Shown: piece by piece, positions 61,545 to 64,000 of the stretch | How the letters are laid out: each line of letters begins with the position of its first letter | Position numbering within the stretch: position 1 is the stretch's first letter | Origin: Actinomycetota bacterium | Lineage (GTDB): Bacteria > Actinomycetota > Acidimicrobiia > Acidimicrobiales > Ilumatobacteraceae | Reading direction: 5' to 3' | DNA: 64,000 nt | NCBI GenBank assembly: GCA_030645495.1 | Contig: JAUSLV010000022.1 | Span: forward strand, 161,166 to 225,165 | Translations under genes and position numbers: made by a program | Notes under the pieces: generated by a model | The model's database searches: none | What the model saw: only the letters and a program-made list of their open reading frames with translations | What the model was told of the DNA's origin: nothing

Positions 61545-63101
61545 TCAGAGGGGCACGTTTCCGTGCTTGCGGTGCGGCAACTCTTCGCGCTTGGTGCGCA
61601 GCATGCGCAGGCCGGCGACGATCTTCTGGCGGGTTTCGGCCGGGTCGATCACGTCGTCGACGTAGCCGCGCTCGGCGGCGTTGTACGGGTTGGCGTACCG
61701 CTCGGTGTATTCCTGCACCAGTTCGGCGCGGCGAGCCACCGGATCGGCGGCCTGCTGCAGTTCGCGGCGGTACACGATCTCGACGGCGCCGTTGGGCCCC
61801 ATCACGGCCAGCTCGGCGGTGGGCCATGCGTACGCGAGGTCGCTGCCGATGCTCTTCGAGTCCATCACCACGTACGCGCCGCCGTAGGCCTTGCGGGTGA
61901 TGATCTGGATGCGCGGCACGGTGGCCTCGCAGTATGCGTACAGCAGCTTCGCGCCGTGGCGGATGATGCCGCCGTACTCCTGATCGACACCGGGCAGGAA
62001 GCCGGGCACATCCACGAACGTGAGCAGCGGAATGTTGAACGCGTCGCACGTGCGCACGAAGCGGGCGGCCTTCTCGGCCGACTCGATGTCGAGCACGCCG
62101 GCGAGGATCATCGGCTGGTTGCCCACCACGCCCACTGGGCGCCCCTCGACGCGGCTGAAGCCGCACACGATGTTCTTGGCCCAGTGCGGGAAGTACTCGA
62201 AGAATTCGCCGTCGTCGACGACTTCCTTGATGACCTTCTTCATGTCGTACGGCTGGTTCGGCGAGGCCGGCAGGATCGTGCGCAGGGTCTCGCACAGGCG
62301 GTCGGGGTCGTCGTCGGTTTCCGTGACCGGCGCATCTTCCAGGTTGTTGCTGGGCAGGAACCCGAACAGGAACCGCACGTCCTCCAGGCACGCGCGCTCG
62401 TCGCTGCTGACGAACGTGGCGACGCCGCTCTTGGTGGCATGGCTCATCGCGCCGCCCAACTCTTCGAGCGTGACTTCCTCACCGGTGACGGTCTTCACCA
62501 CGTCGGGGCCGGTGATGAACATGTGGCTGGCTTCGCGCACCATGAAGATGAAGTCGGTCATCGCCGGGCTGTACACCGCGCCGCCGGCACAGGGCCCGAG
62601 GATCACCGAGATCTGCGGCACGACGCCACTGGACAGCACGTTGCGGTAGAAGATGCCGCCGTAGCTGGCGAGGCTGACCACGCCTTCTTGGATACGGGCG
62701 CCGGCGCCGTCGTTGAGGCCGATGACCGGTGCGCCCACCTTCAGCGCGAGATCCATCAGCTTGTGGATCTTCTCGGCGAACACCTCGCCGAGGGCGCCGC
62801 CGAACACGGTGAAGTCTTGGCTGAACACGAACACCTTGCGGCCATCGATGGTGCCCCAGCCGGTGATCACACCGTCGGTGTAGGGGTGCTCTTCCAGGCC
62901 GGCGGCCTGCGCGCGGTGGCGAGCCAGCAGGTCGAGCTCTTGGAAGCTGCCCGGATCGAGCAGCACGTCGATGCGCTCACGAGCGAGCAACTTGCCCTTT
63001 TCGTGCTGGCGCTCGACGGAACGGGGGGAACCGGCGTTGAAGGCCTGCTGACGGCGCTCTTGCAGGTCGCGGAGCTTGTCGGCCATGGGGTCTGTCGTCA
63101 C
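61545..63101 (-). CDS. Acyl-CoA carboxylase beta (carboxyltransferase) subunit
   Basis: The 518-residue subunit carboxylates an acyl-CoA (acetyl- or propionyl-CoA) with biotin as carrier, feeding fatty acid or methylmalonyl-CoA synthesis. It has RQQAFNAGSPRSVERQHEKG, GGALGEVFAEKIHKLMDLAL, the N-terminal oxyanion loop (LGPCAGGAVYSPAM) and the C-terminal one (GGAYVVMDSKSIG), all typical of AccD5/PccB. No biotin carboxylase gene is in the window. The GTG start 63101 (TAGGGT eight bases before) fits the leaderless pattern; ATG 63086 is possible. Confidence 0.93.
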   Translation of the reverse strand: MTTDPMADKLRDLQERRQQAFNAGSPRSVERQHEKGKLLARERIDVLLDPGSFQELDLLARHRAQAAGLEEHPYTDGVITGWGTIDGRKVFVFSQDFTVFGGALGEVFAEKIHKLMDLALKVGAPVIGLNDGAGARIQEGVVSLASYGGIFYRNVLSSGVVPQISVILGPCAGGAVYSPAMTDFIFMVREASHMFITGPDVVKTVTGEEVTLEELGGAMSHATKSGVATFVSSDERACLEDVRFLFGFLPSNNLEDAPVTETDDDPDRLCETLRTILPASPNQPYDMKKVIKEVVDDGEFFEYFPHWAKNIVCGFSRVEGRPVGVVGNQPMILAGVLDIESAEKAARFVRTCDAFNIPLLTFVDVPGFLPGVDQEYGGIIRHGAKLLYAYCEATVPRIQIITRKAYGGAYVVMDSKSIGSDLAYAWPTAELAVMGPNGAVEIVYRRELQQAADPVARRAELVQEYTERYANPYNAAERGYVDDVIDPAETRQKIVAGLRMLRTKREELPHRKHGNVPL

Positions 63102-63109
63102 GTCGGCCA

Positions 63110-63115
63110 ACCCTA
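63110..63115 (-). promoter_or_regulatory. -10 box of the carboxylase genes
   Basis: TAGGGT on the minus strand, eight bases before GTG 63101. Confidence 0.4.
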
Positions 63116-63209
63116 ATGGGCCGACCCCCACGCCTCCACACGCGATCAGCGCCCTCCCCCAGCCTTCTTGTCCCACACCGGCCACGAGGCACGGTGGTGT
63201 TCTGTTTCA

Positions 63210-63249
63210 GGACATCGCTGACAGTTGATGTCGCGGGACATCGCTGACA
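63210..63249. repeat. Direct repeats inside the IS left end
   Basis: GGACATCGCTGACA occurs at 63210-63223 and 63236-63249, a 26-base period. Repeated subterminal motifs of this kind are usually transposase binding sites. Confidence 0.65.
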
Positions 63250-63298
63250 CCTGAGTTCTGCCGTCCACGCTGGGTGGATGGCCGGGAAGGGAACAGCG

Positions 63299-64000
63299 AT
63301 GGATGTGAAGTTGGCGGCAGCGTTGGCTGGCGCGGTGCGTGCTGGGGAGGTGGCCGGGTTCTGCCGGAAGAACGGGATCTCGCGTCAGACGTTCTACAAG
63401 TGGCGGCGGCGGGCTGAGGCAGCGGGCGGGGTGCTCGGGTTGGAGGAGTATTCGCGGCGGCCGGTGCGGTCACCGAACCAGACGCCGTTCGATGTCGAGG
63501 AAGCGATCGTGCGGGCCCGCAAGGAACTCGACGATGTCGGTTGGGACAGCGGCCCGTGGTCGGTGCGTCAGCGACTGTTGAAGTTGACGGTCGTGGGGGT
63601 GCCGTCAGAAGCGACGATCTGGCGGATCCTGGTCCGTCGCGGCCTGATCACGCCCGAGCCGAAGAAGCGACCCAAGAACACCTGGCACCGGTTCGTGTGG
63701 GACCGTTCGAACGATCTGTGGCAGATCGATGCCACCCATTGGGCACTCGCCGATGGCAGGCCGGTGGAGATCATCAACATCATTGATGACCACTCGCGGG
63801 TGTGTCCGCGATCGCTCGCCGTTTGGACGTGCACCTCACCGATGGCCTGGAAGGCCGTGGAACAAGGGGCTGGCGGGTGGGGACTGCCGGCGCGGATGTT
63901 GTCGGACAACGGGATCGCGTTCAACCAGAGCCGACGCAACACCACCAGCCTTCTCGAGCTGAACCTGCGCAGGCTGGGTGTGTTGCCGATCGCGTCGATG
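63299..64000 (+). CDS. IS481-family transposase (truncated by window end)
   Basis: The first 234 residues are open to the window edge. An N-terminal helix-turn-helix (VAGFCRKNGISRQTFYKWRRR) is followed by a second DNA-binding region (VRQRLLKLTVVGVPSEATIW). The RNase H-like core begins with the first catalytic Asp (LWQIDATHW) and second Asp (MLSDNGIAFN). The final Glu of the DDE triad would lie beyond base 64000, so intactness cannot be judged. The start ATG 63299 follows an AAGGGAA purine stretch. Confidence 0.88.
   Translation, partial: MDVKLAAALAGAVRAGEVAGFCRKNGISRQTFYKWRRRAEAAGGVLGLEEYSRRPVRSPNQTPFDVEEAIVRARKELDDVGWDSGPWSVRQRLLKLTVVGVPSEATIWRILVRRGLITPEPKKRPKNTWHRFVWDRSNDLWQIDATHWALADGRPVEIINIIDDHSRVCPRSLAVWTCTSPMAWKAVEQGAGGWGLPARMLSDNGIAFNQSRRNTTSLLELNLRRLGVLPIASM

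Larger units (their letters stand above)
63198..64000 (+). mobile_element. IS481-family insertion sequence, left part (runs off window)
   Basis: Starts near 63198 with TGTTCTGTTTCAGGACATCG, a terminus like those of IS481 elements, and continues through the transposase gene. The right end and target duplication are beyond base 64000. The exact left boundary is inferred from the TGT end. Confidence 0.72.

Noticed and set aside
61563..63116. 517-codon plus-strand open frame
   Set aside because: Antisense of the carboxyltransferase gene.

Overview
The window is a gene-dense, high-GC actinobacterial chromosome segment. Several genes are typical of Actinobacteria: hspR at the end of a dnaK-grpE-dnaJ operon with a HAIR-type operator, a bifunctional-type dCTP deaminase, an acyl-CoA carboxylase with a small epsilon subunit, an EtfD-like oxidoreductase, a mycothiol-type maleylpyruvate isomerase domain, a DUF2510 protein, and many genes with a TANNNT box 6-8 nt before the start codon (leaderless style). 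Secreted proteins with Thr/Pro linkers and a collagen/BclA-like surface protein make an Acidimicrobiia-like (Ilumatobacter-type) organism a reasonable guess. There is no rRNA, so this is inference.

Layout. 0-8 kb: the end of a DUF2231 membrane protein, csbD, and three cyclic-di-GMP proteins (PAS-GGDEF, diiron ODP-GGDEF, PAS-GGDEF-EAL) around a YihY-type membrane protein. 8-9.5 kb: two secreted proteins. 9.6-14.2 kb: an accessory-looking patch with a one-chain HTH/GHKL-ATPase/STAS-like protein under two matching operators, a lower-GC nucleoside hydrolase lipoprotein, and an AbiEi/AbiEii-like toxin-antitoxin pair whose toxin is frameshifted. The patch ends at tRNA-Gly(CCC), whose 3' end is partly duplicated. 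14.2-25 kb: methyltransferase, gpmI, dcd, EtfD-like reductase, two LysM lipoproteins, a cNMP-binding protein, a two-component system and a secreted acidic-tail protein. 25-34.4 kb: vapBC, threonine degradation (kbl-tdh), the heat-shock operon, an AAA/DUF4143 ATPase, and a cytochrome c/DUF2231 pair behind a DosR-like palindrome. 34.4-41.5 kb: SWIM/SNF2 pair, VOC protein, two exported proteins. 41.6-44.6 kb: a probable flavin-based extracytoplasmic redox module (DUF2271, PepSY-type membrane protein, ApbE). 44.7-52.4 kb: membrane and lipoprotein genes including two zincin-type proteases, a lysophosphatidate-type acyltransferase and cdd. 52.4-59.6 kb: amino acid and repair enzymes (aminotransferase, omega-amidase-like hydrolase, msrA, deoxyribosyltransferase-like, CoA-transferase) with regulators. 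59.7-63.1 kb: a degenerate GGDEF membrane protein and the carboxylase pair accE-accD. 63.2-64 kb: the left end of an IS481-type insertion sequence running off the window.

Most interesting: the single-chain partner-switch-like protein with twin operators at 9.6-10.8 kb; the flavinylation module with a near-canonical FMN attachment motif; a 20-base palindromic sequence present in two terminator-like hairpins 25 kb apart; the HAIR operator embedded in a terminator-like hairpin before dnaK; and the window-wide leaderless promoter signature.
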